Source: Verrucomicrobiota bacterium
GTDB lineage: Bacteria; Verrucomicrobiota; Verrucomicrobiia; Limisphaerales; UBA1096
NCBI GenBank assembly: GCA_030747575.1
Contig: JASLKI010000056.1
Span: forward strand, 1 to 25,948
Length of the DNA stretch: 25,948 nucleotides
Direction of reading: 5' to 3'
Part shown: one piece after another, positions 1 through 8,048 of the stretch
How the letters are laid out: each line of letters begins with the position of its first letter
Numbering within the stretch: position 1 is the stretch's first letter
Notes under the pieces: generated by a model
What the model was told of the DNA's origin: nothing
What the model saw: the letters and a program-made list of their open reading frames with translations, nothing else
Databases searched by the model: none
Made by a program: the position numbers and the translations under genes

Positions 1-569
1 GAGTCGTCCGGCGTGCCGACGAGTCCATTCGGGCGCTTGAAACCGTCGGCTACACGGATCACATCACCGCCGGGAGGGATATAGTAAACATGCTCCCCGT
101 CCTGCGTATGCTCAGTGTTGCCGTAGTTCGGGTCTGAGAAATAAACCCCCCCCTTGCCATCAATCCATAGGTCATTCGGCTTGTTGAACTTGTTACCATC
201 GTATCGCTTCGCAAGTGAGTTGGAATCGCTACCGTCAGGGGTGTAGGCCGAGACGCGCTTGCCCAAGCCCTGGCAGGCATAAAGGCTGCCATCCTCAGCG
301 AAGAATAGGCCGTTGGCCCCGTTGGTATCCTCAGCAAATATAGAAAGTTTCCTGTCGGCGACCGACCATTTATGGATCCGGTTGTTCGGGATGTCGGTGA
401 AGTATACATCGCCATTGGCCGCCGCAGCCGGCCCCTCGGTGAACTTGAATCCCTCGGCCAGCTTGACCGGCTCTGCACCGGACATAACGAGTTCCGATGC
501 GCTGCCCACGATTGGCCAAACAGCAACCGCTACAAACAACAGGGTGAATAGGCGGATCGTGTTCCTCAT
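1..569 (-). CDS. SMP-30/gluconolactonase-family secreted protein (C-terminus beyond window)
   Basis: Frame read by translating the reverse strand; 189 complete codons are present and the gene runs off the left edge. Residues 1-24 form a signal peptide (hydrophobic LFTLLFVAVAVWPIVG, then Ser-Ala), so the protein is probably exported. The mature part matches the six-bladed SMP-30/gluconolactonase/LRE-like propeller: TEGPAAA with metal-ligand-type Glu45, NKPNDLWID with Asn132, and FKRPNGL with Asn181, in the family order. The fourth ligand (Asp) would lie beyond the edge. The family hydrolyses sugar lactones using a divalent metal; the substrate cannot be told here. The ATG at 569 gives a clean signal peptide; an in-frame ATG at 581 would add four residues. 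No Shine-Dalgarno is visible. It follows the 591-3029 gene by 10-21 bases and is probably co-transcribed with it. Confidence 0.85.
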   Translation of the reverse strand, partial: MRNTIRLFTLLFVAVAVWPIVGSASELVMSGAEPVKLAEGFKFTEGPAAAANGDVYFTDIPNNRIHKWSVADRKLSIFAEDTNGANGLFFAEDGSLYACQGLGKRVSAYTPDGSDSNSLAKRYDGNKFNKPNDLWIDGKGGVYFSDPNYGNTEHTQDGEHVYYIPPGGDVIRVADGFKRPNGLVGTPDD

Positions 570-590
570 AGAAAGACTCATCCGCTTGGC

Positions 591-3029
591 TTAAAGATTA
601 TTATCCCAGAACTGCTTAACAGTCTTGGCTGAGATGCGGGCGTTTTCCACGGGTGAATTCAGCACTTGATCCAACAACGCTTCGTTTTTTGTGTCATTAC
701 GCTGGTAAAGCCACAGTGCCTCAAGAAAGTGGTGCGCGTCCTCCTTGGCCTTAGGATCAAACTGTTTGATCCACTTCTCCGTGGCGGCGAGCACTTTATC
801 GCTTGAATGTTCGCTTAACTCTACGCGGGCTCGTTGCCGGATGCCGTTGATCGGATGCTTAAGCAAATCAAGCAATTTTTTGATTGATTGACCGTCGACC
901 TTAACGTGTTTGGACAGCGGTCGCCCCTCGTAGGTCACGCGGTAAATACGGCCATGAGTCTTGTTACGGTTTGGATCTCGGACGTTGTGCTGCATGTGGC
1001 CGACAATCACATTTTGCCAATCCGAAACATAGAGAGCGCCGTCGCCACCAATCTCGAAGTCGGTCGGTCGCAGGTTGCGGTCAGCTGAAACGAGTAAGTC
1101 CTCGGTCTCGGTCCCCCAGACATCCCCTTCGTCATCGTAAGCAAGAGTGTACTGCTTGATTCCTAGGAAACCGATAGCATTACAAATCAAGAAGTTACCG
1201 TTGTTTTCTTCAGGGAAATGGTCACTTGAGAGAATCCCGCTGGAGCAGACCGGGCGAACGGTTTTTTTCAGCAGTTCCTGCATCTTGAATTTTCCTTTGC
1301 CGTCGGGACGCACCTGCCATGCGCGGCCACCGGTGCCGTCCGTTGCGAAATGATAGCCCCAGTAGTCGAAGCTGATGCCATGTGGATTTGGGCTGTTGTT
1401 GGCGTGGTGCGAAAACTTGAACGTGCGCGGGTTGAAGCGGTACATCGCCGATGCGGTATCACGCTGCGGCCCCTGCCACGGGGTCTCCACGTTGCTGACG
1501 TGGAACACACCGCGCTGGTAGTAAATGTAGCCGCCTGGCCCGTAAACGATGTTGTTGGCAGCGTGATGCGTGTCGGCGGAGTCGAGGCCGTGGAGCAGGC
1601 GCTCCTTCACGTCTGCTTTGTCATCTCCGTCGGTGTCCTTGAGGTAAATCAGATCCGGACAACTGGCGACGATGACGCCTCCGTTCCAGAACTCGAAGCC
1701 CGTCGGGTTGTGCACGCGCGCAAATGTGATCATCTTGTCGGCCACGCCGTCGCGATCCTTGTCTGGCAGAATGACGAGCGAATCCTGCATCTGCTTGTTG
1801 GCGCCGTTCTTGATCGGCTCCCACTTAGGATAGTTAGGCCAGACGGCAGCCCAGAGGCGGCCCTTGGTATCGACCCCCATCTGCACCGGGTTGATCATGT
1901 TGTCGAACATTTCCTCGGAGGCGAAGATATTGGCTTTCATATTCGGCGCGAGCTTGAGCTTGGCGAGTGTCTCCTCCGGCTTGTCGTATTTTACGGAACC
2001 CTCCTTGTTGGCATTGCTGCTTTTTGAGCCGCCGCCGACATTGGAAACCACCTTAACAGGAGACGGCACATTACTGTCGTCTGCTTTGATGGATTTGCCG
2101 TTGGCAGCAGCGTGAATGACCTTGTCTCGATTGGAAGCCATGACATCGATCATTTTCAATTCTTGTTGCAACACTTCGCGGTTGGTTTGGCCGGCGACGA
2201 AGCGCAAGCTAGAGCGGCCACCCCAGACGTCGTTGCCGTCGGTGGCACGGTAGCGGTTGTACCAGTGCCAATTCTTGTCGAGCACGGCATCCCGAATCCT
2301 AGCCAGCTTACGGCCACTGGCTCTCGGAGATTTACCAAACAGGCTTTTGTGGATGCCCCGTGCAAGTTGGTTGTTACCTTTGCTGGTCAAGTGGATGCCG
2401 TTGATCGTCAGCGGTAATTTGCTGCGTTCGTTGAGATCTTGAGAAAGGTGAAACAAATCGACAAATTCCACTCCTTTTTCATTGGCAACCTGACGGGTAA
2501 CCTCAGCGTACTTAGCCAGGCGCTCGTTGTTGGCAGAACCGTCCGGCAGATTGGCCTGGCCAAGGTTCTCGTGGGCAATAGGCGAGAAGAGCACGATGGT
2601 CGGGGCTCCCTTATCATTGTATTTCTTGCCATTTGTTTCATCGATCCACTTGGTTAAGTCGGCGCGGTATGCGTCCGGGCTGTTGTCGAACGACTCGTTG
2701 TAACCCCAGAACGCAAGGATAACGTCCGCCTTGGAAATCTCGAGATACGCGTCGGCGCTCGGGAATCCGCTGTTGCGCGGCCGGTTGTTCACTTTGTCAC
2801 CGCCGAAGCCGTGATTGCGGAACACCAGTTCCTTGTCGGGCATAGCGGCTTGCGCGTAGCTCTCGAGCCAGCCGTGGTGCTGCATACGCTCCGCGAGCGC
2901 GTTGCCGATGAGGACGACATGATCGCCCTTGTTTAACTCAAGCGCTTGGCTCGTCGTCATGCCAAGCACGGCCGCCGCAGCCAAGCCGATCAGCCGGATT
3001 CTACTGGTATGGATTTGAAGGTTCATCAT
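591..3029 (-). CDS. Secreted SGNH-like plus PVC-type putative dehydrogenase (TIGR02604-like) fusion
   Basis: 812 residues with a signal peptide (about 1-29, cleavage near SQA-LE). Residues 35-230 look like an SGNH/GDSL hydrolase: Gly block NHGFGGD (73-79), FWGYNES with Asn111, and NGIHLT with His213. The usual block I GDS is IGNA (41-44), so the nucleophilic Ser is replaced by Asn43, and the catalytic Asp near His213 is Asn210. Residues about 355-730 resemble the 'putative membrane-bound dehydrogenase' beta-propeller domain common in Pirellula and Verrucomicrobium (NPVQMGVDTKGRLWAA, PTGFEFWNGGV, TDGDDKAD, NPHGISFDYWG). The C-terminal 95 residues look HEAT-like. No CxxCH haem site is seen, although many relatives end in cytochrome c. 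The enzymatic role is unproven; with its neighbours it suggests exported sugar or polysaccharide metabolism. Start at tandem ATGs preceded by a weak AGAG. Confidence 0.85.
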   Translation of the reverse strand: MMNLQIHTSRIRLIGLAAAAVLGMTTSQALELNKGDHVVLIGNALAERMQHHGWLESYAQAAMPDKELVFRNHGFGGDKVNNRPRNSGFPSADAYLEISKADVILAFWGYNESFDNSPDAYRADLTKWIDETNGKKYNDKGAPTIVLFSPIAHENLGQANLPDGSANNERLAKYAEVTRQVANEKGVEFVDLFHLSQDLNERSKLPLTINGIHLTSKGNNQLARGIHKSLFGKSPRASGRKLARIRDAVLDKNWHWYNRYRATDGNDVWGGRSSLRFVAGQTNREVLQQELKMIDVMASNRDKVIHAAANGKSIKADDSNVPSPVKVVSNVGGGSKSSNANKEGSVKYDKPEETLAKLKLAPNMKANIFASEEMFDNMINPVQMGVDTKGRLWAAVWPNYPKWEPIKNGANKQMQDSLVILPDKDRDGVADKMITFARVHNPTGFEFWNGGVIVASCPDLIYLKDTDGDDKADVKERLLHGLDSADTHHAANNIVYGPGGYIYYQRGVFHVSNVETPWQGPQRDTASAMYRFNPRTFKFSHHANNSPNPHGISFDYWGYHFATDGTGGRAWQVRPDGKGKFKMQELLKKTVRPVCSSGILSSDHFPEENNGNFLICNAIGFLGIKQYTLAYDDEGDVWGTETEDLLVSADRNLRPTDFEIGGDGALYVSDWQNVIVGHMQHNVRDPNRNKTHGRIYRVTYEGRPLSKHVKVDGQSIKKLLDLLKHPINGIRQRARVELSEHSSDKVLAATEKWIKQFDPKAKEDAHHFLEALWLYQRNDTKNEALLDQVLNSPVENARISAKTVKQFWDNNL

Positions 3030-3187
3030 CTCTAAAAATGTTATTCAGTATATTCTCGCTGGTAAAACGCAGGAACGGCCCCATCCGCCTCAGGGAGACA
3101 GACGCCCATGCCGTTAAAACATTCAAACGGGGCGGGAGTGTTACCAGCCATCTCCCGTGGAGTAAACTGCGAAAAACGTCCCTAAAT

Positions 3188-4144
3188 TCACCCAAACACC
3201 CGCCGGAAAAGGTCGATGCTCTTGGCCACGCCTTCGTCAGCCGGGGCTTTGCCCTCGAACTCCAGCGACACGTAGCCGGTGTAGTTCACGCTCCGCAGAA
3301 TCCTGGCCACTCGCTCGTAATCGAGATCCAGCGTGTACCACTCGCCGCCGCCGTAGTAGGTCTTGGCCTGAACAAAGTCCGCCTTGGGGGCAATCTTCTC
3401 CAGCTTGGTGTACGGATTCTCGAGGAAGTTGCCGGTGTCCATCAGCAACCCAAGCCACGGTGAGTCGATGGCGTTGACGATGCGCAGCAGCCCCTCCGGC
3501 GAACGGGTGAGGCCCCAGTGGTTTTCCAGCGCAAGCATCACGCCGCACTCGGCGGCCTTGGGCAGGCATTTCTCGATCGAGTCAATGCACCACTTGAATC
3601 CCTCGTCCAACGTGTGGCCCGGCAGCAACGGCTCCTTGCCGCGCAGCTCCATCAGCTTGTTGAACGACTTCACCGTGCCCCAGCGGCCGGAGTTGAGTCG
3701 GATGCACGGGATGCCCATGCGGTACGCCAAGTCGATGCACTTCTTCGTGTGCTCAATGTGTTTGTCGCGCACAGCGGGATCGGGATCGACAAAGTCCTGG
3801 TGAATCGACAGGCAGATCAAGTCGACGCCGTTCGTGAACGCGTGCCGCTTGAGCTTCTGCAAATAGCCGTTGTCCTCCGAGTCCATCTGCCGGTGGAGGA
3901 TGTCCACCCCCTCGACACCAAGCCGTGCCGTCTTGTCGATCACCGTCTCGATGGACACCTTCGGGTCGCGGAAATGCCAGTACGAATAGGACGAAATGCC
4001 GAGCTTGATGCGCTTGGCTGATGGCGCGGCGGCAGTGGCCAAGCGCGGGAAGCCGGCGGTGCCTGCCACGGCGCCAAGCGCGGCGGCCGTTCCGATGAAA
4101 TTTCTGCGGGTGAGAGCAGTCGATGAGTTGTTCACGGGCGGCAA
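3188..4144 (-). CDS. Tat-exported sugar phosphate isomerase/epimerase-like TIM-barrel protein
   Basis: 318 residues. The N-terminus carries a twin-arginine motif (TRRNFIG, 12-18) and an Ala-rich hydrophobic stretch, so Tat export is likely. The body matches the xylose-isomerase-like / AP-endonuclease-2 TIM barrel: LGISSYSYWHF at strand 1, ALENHWG with Glu207, LLMDTGNF with Asp236 and YVSLEFEG with Glu295 are plausible metal ligands. Such proteins are abundant in PVC bacteria and act on sugars, but the substrate cannot be assigned. The start is uncertain: the open frame begins at a TTG (4144) and a GTG at 4135 would give MNNSSTALTRRNF; neither has a Shine-Dalgarno. It lies upstream of the SGNH-dehydrogenase gene on the same strand, separated by 158 bases. 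Confidence 0.85.
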   Translation of the reverse strand: MPPVNNSSTALTRRNFIGTAAALGAVAGTAGFPRLATAAAPSAKRIKLGISSYSYWHFRDPKVSIETVIDKTARLGVEGVDILHRQMDSEDNGYLQKLKRHAFTNGVDLICLSIHQDFVDPDPAVRDKHIEHTKKCIDLAYRMGIPCIRLNSGRWGTVKSFNKLMELRGKEPLLPGHTLDEGFKWCIDSIEKCLPKAAECGVMLALENHWGLTRSPEGLLRIVNAIDSPWLGLLMDTGNFLENPYTKLEKIAPKADFVQAKTYYGGGEWYTLDLDYERVARILRSVNYTGYVSLEFEGKAPADEGVAKSIDLFRRVFG

Positions 4145-4175
4145 GTATTACGATGCCCTTGGCCAATGTCGAGGC

Positions 4176-4189
4176 CACTTGGCCAAGCG
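4176..4189. repeat. Palindrome copy (13/14), intergenic
   Basis: CACTTGGCCAAGCG, one mismatch to the consensus CGCTTGGCCAAGCG. It lies between the TIM-barrel gene and tig, outside any supported gene. Confidence 0.8.
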
Positions 4190-4288
4190 GCAGGCTTGAC
4201 GCGGCCAAGGGGCAAACCTATTCTCCCGCCGCTCTGGCAGAGCCGATTCCCGGTGACCAAAACCCCAAAATTTTAACGAAATATTCCT

Positions 4289-5653
4289 GTGGAAGTAACC
4301 ATTACAGACCTGTCCCCGTGCAAGAAACAGCTCCGCATCGAGATCGACGCCGAGACCGTCAACGCCAAGTTTGACGCCGTGGCTAAGGACTTCCGACGGC
4401 ACGCCCATCTGCCTGGTTTCCGGCCCGGCAAGGCGCCGTTGGCCAACGTCATGCGCTCCTACGGTGACAAGATCGGAGAGGAAGCCAAGCGTACCCTCAT
4501 GTCTGACAGTTATACCAAGGCTCTTAAAGAGAACGAGCTCCGCCCAGTGATTATGCCTGAAGTCGAGGAGTTGCAGTTTGGCCACGGCAAACCGTTCCAA
4601 TACCTTGCCACACTCGAAGTCACCCCTGCCTTCGAAATGCCGGAGTACATCGGTATAGAAGTCGAGAAGGAGCGCCGCTCCGTCAACGATGCGGACATCG
4701 ACAAGGCGCTGGACACCCTGCGTGAGCAGCGAGTCAGCTACACAGACATGGATCGCCCCGCCGTGGAGGAAGATTTTATTGTGGTCAACTTCACTGGCAC
4801 AATTGATGACAAGCCGATCACCGATCTCATCAAGGTTGCCCGTGGCCTAACTGAACAGAAAAACTTCTGGCTTCACAAGACACAAAACCCGCTGATCCCC
4901 GGCACTGTCGAGGCCCTAATCGGATCAAGCAAAGGCGACAAAAAAACCGTCACTGTCACAATCCCTGACGATTTTGTCTACGAGGAGATTGTCGGCAAAG
5001 AAGCTAAATACGAGATCGAAGTCGTGCAGGTGAAGGAAAAATCCCTTCCCGAACTTGACGACAAATTCGCCAAGGGCTTTGGTGCCGAGAGCGTGGACAA
5101 GCTGCGTGAAGGAGTGGAGAACGACCTCAAAAATGAGCTCGAGTATTCAAAGAAAAAATCGATCCGCAACCAATGCGTGGATAAGCTGCTTGGCGCAGTA
5201 AACTGCGATCTTCCCGAAACGATTGTCAACGAGGCCACTCGCGCGGCCGTACACAATATCGTCCAGCAAAACCATGAGCGCGGTGTAGGCAAGGAGATCA
5301 TCGAGGAAAATAAGGACAAAATTTACGCCAACGCAAAGACCGATGCCGAGGTGCGCGTCAAAGCCAACTACATCCTTTCAAAAATTGCAGAAAAGGAAGG
5401 GATCAAAGTCACCGACCAGGAACTCAGCCGGCAAGTCGCCGCCATGGCGGCACAGCAGAAGGTTAAGCCGCAGAAACTGGCACAGCAACTCAAGGATAAC
5501 GGTACCATCTACCAGGTTCAGGAGGAAATCATGAACGCTAAGGTCATCGATTTGCTTGAGGAAAAAGCCAAGATCACCGAAATTGACCCTAAACCGGAGG
5601 CGGAACACACCCACTCCCACGATCACGGCGAAGGCCACGATCACTCCCACTAA
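4289..5653 (+). CDS. tig: Trigger factor, ribosome-associated chaperone / prolyl isomerase
   Basis: 454 residues, full length for the family. It binds the ribosome at the exit tunnel and shields nascent chains. The N-terminal ribosome-binding domain carries the signature GFRPGKAP at residues 43-50. A FKBP-type peptidyl-prolyl isomerase domain spans about 155-245 (EEDFIVVNFTGTIDDKPI), followed by a helical C-terminal substrate-binding domain to about 430. The last 20 residues are an unusual His-rich tail (HTHSHDHGEGHDHSH) that could bind metal. The start is a GTG at 4289 with no Shine-Dalgarno; MEVTITDLSPCKKQL is the expected N-terminus. The usual downstream partners clpP and clpX are not adjacent; the next gene is an asparagine-synthetase-like enzyme 51 bases on. 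Confidence 0.96.
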   Translation: MEVTITDLSPCKKQLRIEIDAETVNAKFDAVAKDFRRHAHLPGFRPGKAPLANVMRSYGDKIGEEAKRTLMSDSYTKALKENELRPVIMPEVEELQFGHGKPFQYLATLEVTPAFEMPEYIGIEVEKERRSVNDADIDKALDTLREQRVSYTDMDRPAVEEDFIVVNFTGTIDDKPITDLIKVARGLTEQKNFWLHKTQNPLIPGTVEALIGSSKGDKKTVTVTIPDDFVYEEIVGKEAKYEIEVVQVKEKSLPELDDKFAKGFGAESVDKLREGVENDLKNELEYSKKKSIRNQCVDKLLGAVNCDLPETIVNEATRAAVHNIVQQNHERGVGKEIIEENKDKIYANAKTDAEVRVKANYILSKIAEKEGIKVTDQELSRQVAAMAAQQKVKPQKLAQQLKDNGTIYQVQEEIMNAKVIDLLEEKAKITEIDPKPEAEHTHSHDHGEGHDHSH

Positions 5654-5704
5654 GCCAACCGCGTTGGGTTGACGTTTGGGGTTGCTTGTGAACAATCGGC
5701 GGTC

Positions 5705-7024
5705 ATGCACGAGTACATTGAACGCGTCGTTGACCTGACAGATCCCAGCGAGACCGAGCTGCACAATCTCTCCCACGACGAGGCGCGCCAACGCATGCTC
5801 GCCGCCTCTCCGGAAACCATCCGCGACTTCGACGGCTCCTTCGCGCTCGTCGCCAAGGACGGCAAGTCGGTCAAGCTGGCTCGCTCGCTCGACCGACCGT
5901 TGCGCTACTTTTTGGCAAAGCAAATCGAAGGACCGGCACTCATCATCGCTCATCGCATCGATACAATACGCCAATGGCTAGAGGAACAGGGATTTGGCGA
6001 TCAGTTTCATCCGTATTACACGCGCATGGTTCCAGCGCATTATTTGGTGACCATCCAGCTCGTCGGCTGCCCGGACCCCGACCCAACGTACGAACGCTTT
6101 TTCAATCCGCGCCGCAACAACTACTCCACCGATCTCGGCCCGATTGGCCACGACTACATCATCGCGCTGAAAAATGAAGTTCGTAAATGGTTGAAGCGCA
6201 TCCCGATAACCGAGCCGATCGGTTGCTGTTTCTCAGGGGGGATAGACAGCGGCGCGGTGTTCCTGGCAACGTACGCTGTGATGCGCGAACTGGGCTACGA
6301 CCTTGGTAGACTCAAGGCGTTTACGTTGAGCTTCGGCGACGGCCCCGACCTGCAACAGTGCAAGAATTTTCTCGGCAAGCTGGACTTGGAAATGTTCCTC
6401 GAGCCGATTGAGTCCAGCCTAGGCGACATCGACGTCGCCGAGACGATTCAAATCGTCGAGGACTACAAGATACTCGATATCGAGTCCGCCTCGATGGCGG
6501 TTGCTCTTTGCCGTGGTATTCGCAAAAAATATCCTGATTGGAAACATCTCATCGACGGCGATGGCGGCGACGAAAATCTGAAGGATTATCCGATCGACGA
6601 AAATCCAGAGCTGACGATTCGCAGCGTCGTCAACAACCAGATGCTCTATCAGGAAGGCTGGGGCGTCGGCACGATCAAGCATTCGCTCACCTACTCCGGA
6701 GGTTTGAGCCGGTCGTACGCCCGCACCTATGCGCCGGGCCATCACTTTGGCTTCAAGGGATTTAGCCCGTTCACAAGGCCAGATGTGGTCGAGGTGGCTG
6801 AGGGCATTCCATTCGTTGAGTTGACCGGCTACGACGTTGACAAGCTATACGCACTCAAGGGCGACATCGTTGGCCGGGGCGTCAAGTCTGCGCTTGGTTT
6901 TGACATGCCGGTTTTTGAAAAACGCCGCTTCCAGCATGGCGCAACATCGGTTGATTCGCTCCGCGAAAACATCCCTGCCCGTGAAGGGCAACTCCGTAAA
7001 AAATTCCTGGAGCTTTATTCCTGA
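5705..7024 (+). CDS. Asparagine-synthetase-like PP-loop ATPase lacking the glutaminase cysteine
   Basis: 439 residues from the ATG at 5705; a TTG at 5669 would extend it by 12 residues. The C-terminal half is a clear asparagine-synthase AMP-forming domain: PP-loop SGGIDS at 177-182, later DGDGGDE and the substrate-pocket segment FKGFSPFTRPDVVEVAEGIP. The N-terminal 110 residues keep remnants of the class II amidotransferase fold (RDFDGSFALVAKDGKSVKLAR) but there is no Cys at position 2, so glutamine hydrolysis is not expected. It probably adenylates a carboxylate and joins it to ammonia or an amine, as beta-lactam and carbapenam synthetases of the same fold do; the substrate is unknown. Its stop overlaps the next reading frame, a radical SAM enzyme, which suggests coupled expression and a shared pathway. 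Confidence 0.85.
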   Translation: MHEYIERVVDLTDPSETELHNLSHDEARQRMLAASPETIRDFDGSFALVAKDGKSVKLARSLDRPLRYFLAKQIEGPALIIAHRIDTIRQWLEEQGFGDQFHPYYTRMVPAHYLVTIQLVGCPDPDPTYERFFNPRRNNYSTDLGPIGHDYIIALKNEVRKWLKRIPITEPIGCCFSGGIDSGAVFLATYAVMRELGYDLGRLKAFTLSFGDGPDLQQCKNFLGKLDLEMFLEPIESSLGDIDVAETIQIVEDYKILDIESASMAVALCRGIRKKYPDWKHLIDGDGGDENLKDYPIDENPELTIRSVVNNQMLYQEGWGVGTIKHSLTYSGGLSRSYARTYAPGHHFGFKGFSPFTRPDVVEVAEGIPFVELTGYDVDKLYALKGDIVGRGVKSALGFDMPVFEKRRFQHGATSVDSLRENIPAREGQLRKKFLELYS

Positions 7025-8012
7025 CACCACGGCAGATATCAGCCTGACTTATCCGGAATCCCCTGCCGCCCGCAGCCACTGGATCACCGGGCAGCGCGGC
7101 CAGAAGAACACGCTTGACCCAAGCCGCCCCTACACCTGGCTGATCGAGAAGGAACGCAATGACGACAGCTGTCTCGTTGATTGGCTGACGATCTTTCTCA
7201 CCAACAAGGAATGCCCTTGGCGCTGCCTGATGTGCGATCTCTGGCAAAACACCCTCGACGAAACAGTGCCCGCCGGGGCCATCGCCGAGCAGATCGACTT
7301 CGCGCTTGGCCAGGCAGAACGCGAGTGCGGCGACTTGGCCAAGCTGCGCCATGTCAAACTCTATAACGCAGGCAGTTTCTTCGATGTCAAAGCCATCCCA
7401 AAGGCAGAAGATGCAGCGATTGCCAAGCGCTTGGCCAAGTTTGACCGTGTCATTGTAGAGTGCCACCCCGCTTTGATTGGGGATCGGTGCCTACAATTCC
7501 GCGATCGGCTGAGCGGCCAACTCGAAGTTGCGCTTGGCCTCGAGACGGTTCATCCGGAGGCTCTGCAAAAACTCAACAAGGGGGTGACTCTCGATCAGTT
7601 CCGAGCAGCAGCAGCGTTAGTCACTCAAAATGGCATCGCCCTGCGCTCTTTCGTTTTACTTCAGCCGCCGTTCATTGCTCCGGAAGCCGCCGTCGAGTGG
7701 GCCAATCGTTCCGTCAATTTTTCGCAGGATTGTGGAGCTAAAGTCACCGTGCTGATCCCCACCCGAACTGGCAATGGCGCGATGGATCGGCTCGCCGCCG
7801 CTGGTCAATTCATGGAGCCTACGCTTGGCCAATTGGAAGACACGATGGATTACAGCGTTGGCCAATCGCGAGGCCGCGTCTTCGCTGACCTCTGGGATCT
7901 CGAGCGTTTCTCACGTTGTAAAGCATGCTTCCCTCAACGCTTCAACCGCCTTGCTAAGCAGAACGACACCCAGCAAGTCCCCCCACGAGTCACCTGCACA
8001 AGCTGCCGTTGA
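6981..8012 (+). CDS. Radical SAM protein, RaSEA/Elp3-like
   Basis: About 343 residues. CPWRCLMC gives the CxxxCxxC ligands for the radical [4Fe-4S] cluster (Cys78, 82, 85 from the GTG at 6981). Later blocks LEVALGLETVHPEALQKLNK and SFVLLQPPFIAPEAAVEWA resemble the radical SAM group that includes archaeal RaSEA (archaeosine synthesis) and Elp3. The C-terminus has two extra Cys pairs (CKAC and CTSC), possibly a second metal site. The start is unresolved: GTG 6981 gives a 44-base overlap with the upstream PP-loop gene, while relatives I recall begin near YPESPAARS. An ATT at 7017, four bases after a GGAG, would overlap the upstream stop by eight bases and is a candidate unusual start. Function beyond radical SAM chemistry is not assigned. 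Confidence 0.82.
   Translation: MKGNSVKNSWSFIPDTTADISLTYPESPAARSHWITGQRGQKNTLDPSRPYTWLIEKERNDDSCLVDWLTIFLTNKECPWRCLMCDLWQNTLDETVPAGAIAEQIDFALGQAERECGDLAKLRHVKLYNAGSFFDVKAIPKAEDAAIAKRLAKFDRVIVECHPALIGDRCLQFRDRLSGQLEVALGLETVHPEALQKLNKGVTLDQFRAAAALVTQNGIALRSFVLLQPPFIAPEAAVEWANRSVNFSQDCGAKVTVLIPTRTGNGAMDRLAAAGQFMEPTLGQLEDTMDYSVGQSRGRVFADLWDLERFSRCKACFPQRFNRLAKQNDTQQVPPRVTCTSCR
7332..7345. repeat. Palindrome copy (11/14) in the radical SAM gene
   Basis: GACTTGGCCAAGCT with the intact 10-base core at 7334-7343, read as Leu-Ala-Lys. Confidence 0.6.
7422..7441. repeat. Compound palindrome copy in the radical SAM gene
   Basis: GCCAAGCGCTTGGCCAAG at 7422-7439: a half-site followed by a core copy, so both orientations of the 8-mer overlap. 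It encodes AKRLAK. Confidence 0.75.
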
Positions 8013-8048
8013 CCCGGTTTGAATGGCAGCTTAGCTTCGCGTCGGAAT

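Noticed and set aside
1350..2027. 225-codon plus-strand open frame
   Set aside because: It lies antisense within the SGNH-dehydrogenase gene and its translation has no recognisable motif; it is a shadow of GC-rich codons.
5378..5974. 198-codon minus-strand open frame
   Set aside because: It spans the 3' end of tig and the 5' end of the PP-loop gene antisense; both sense genes are well supported.
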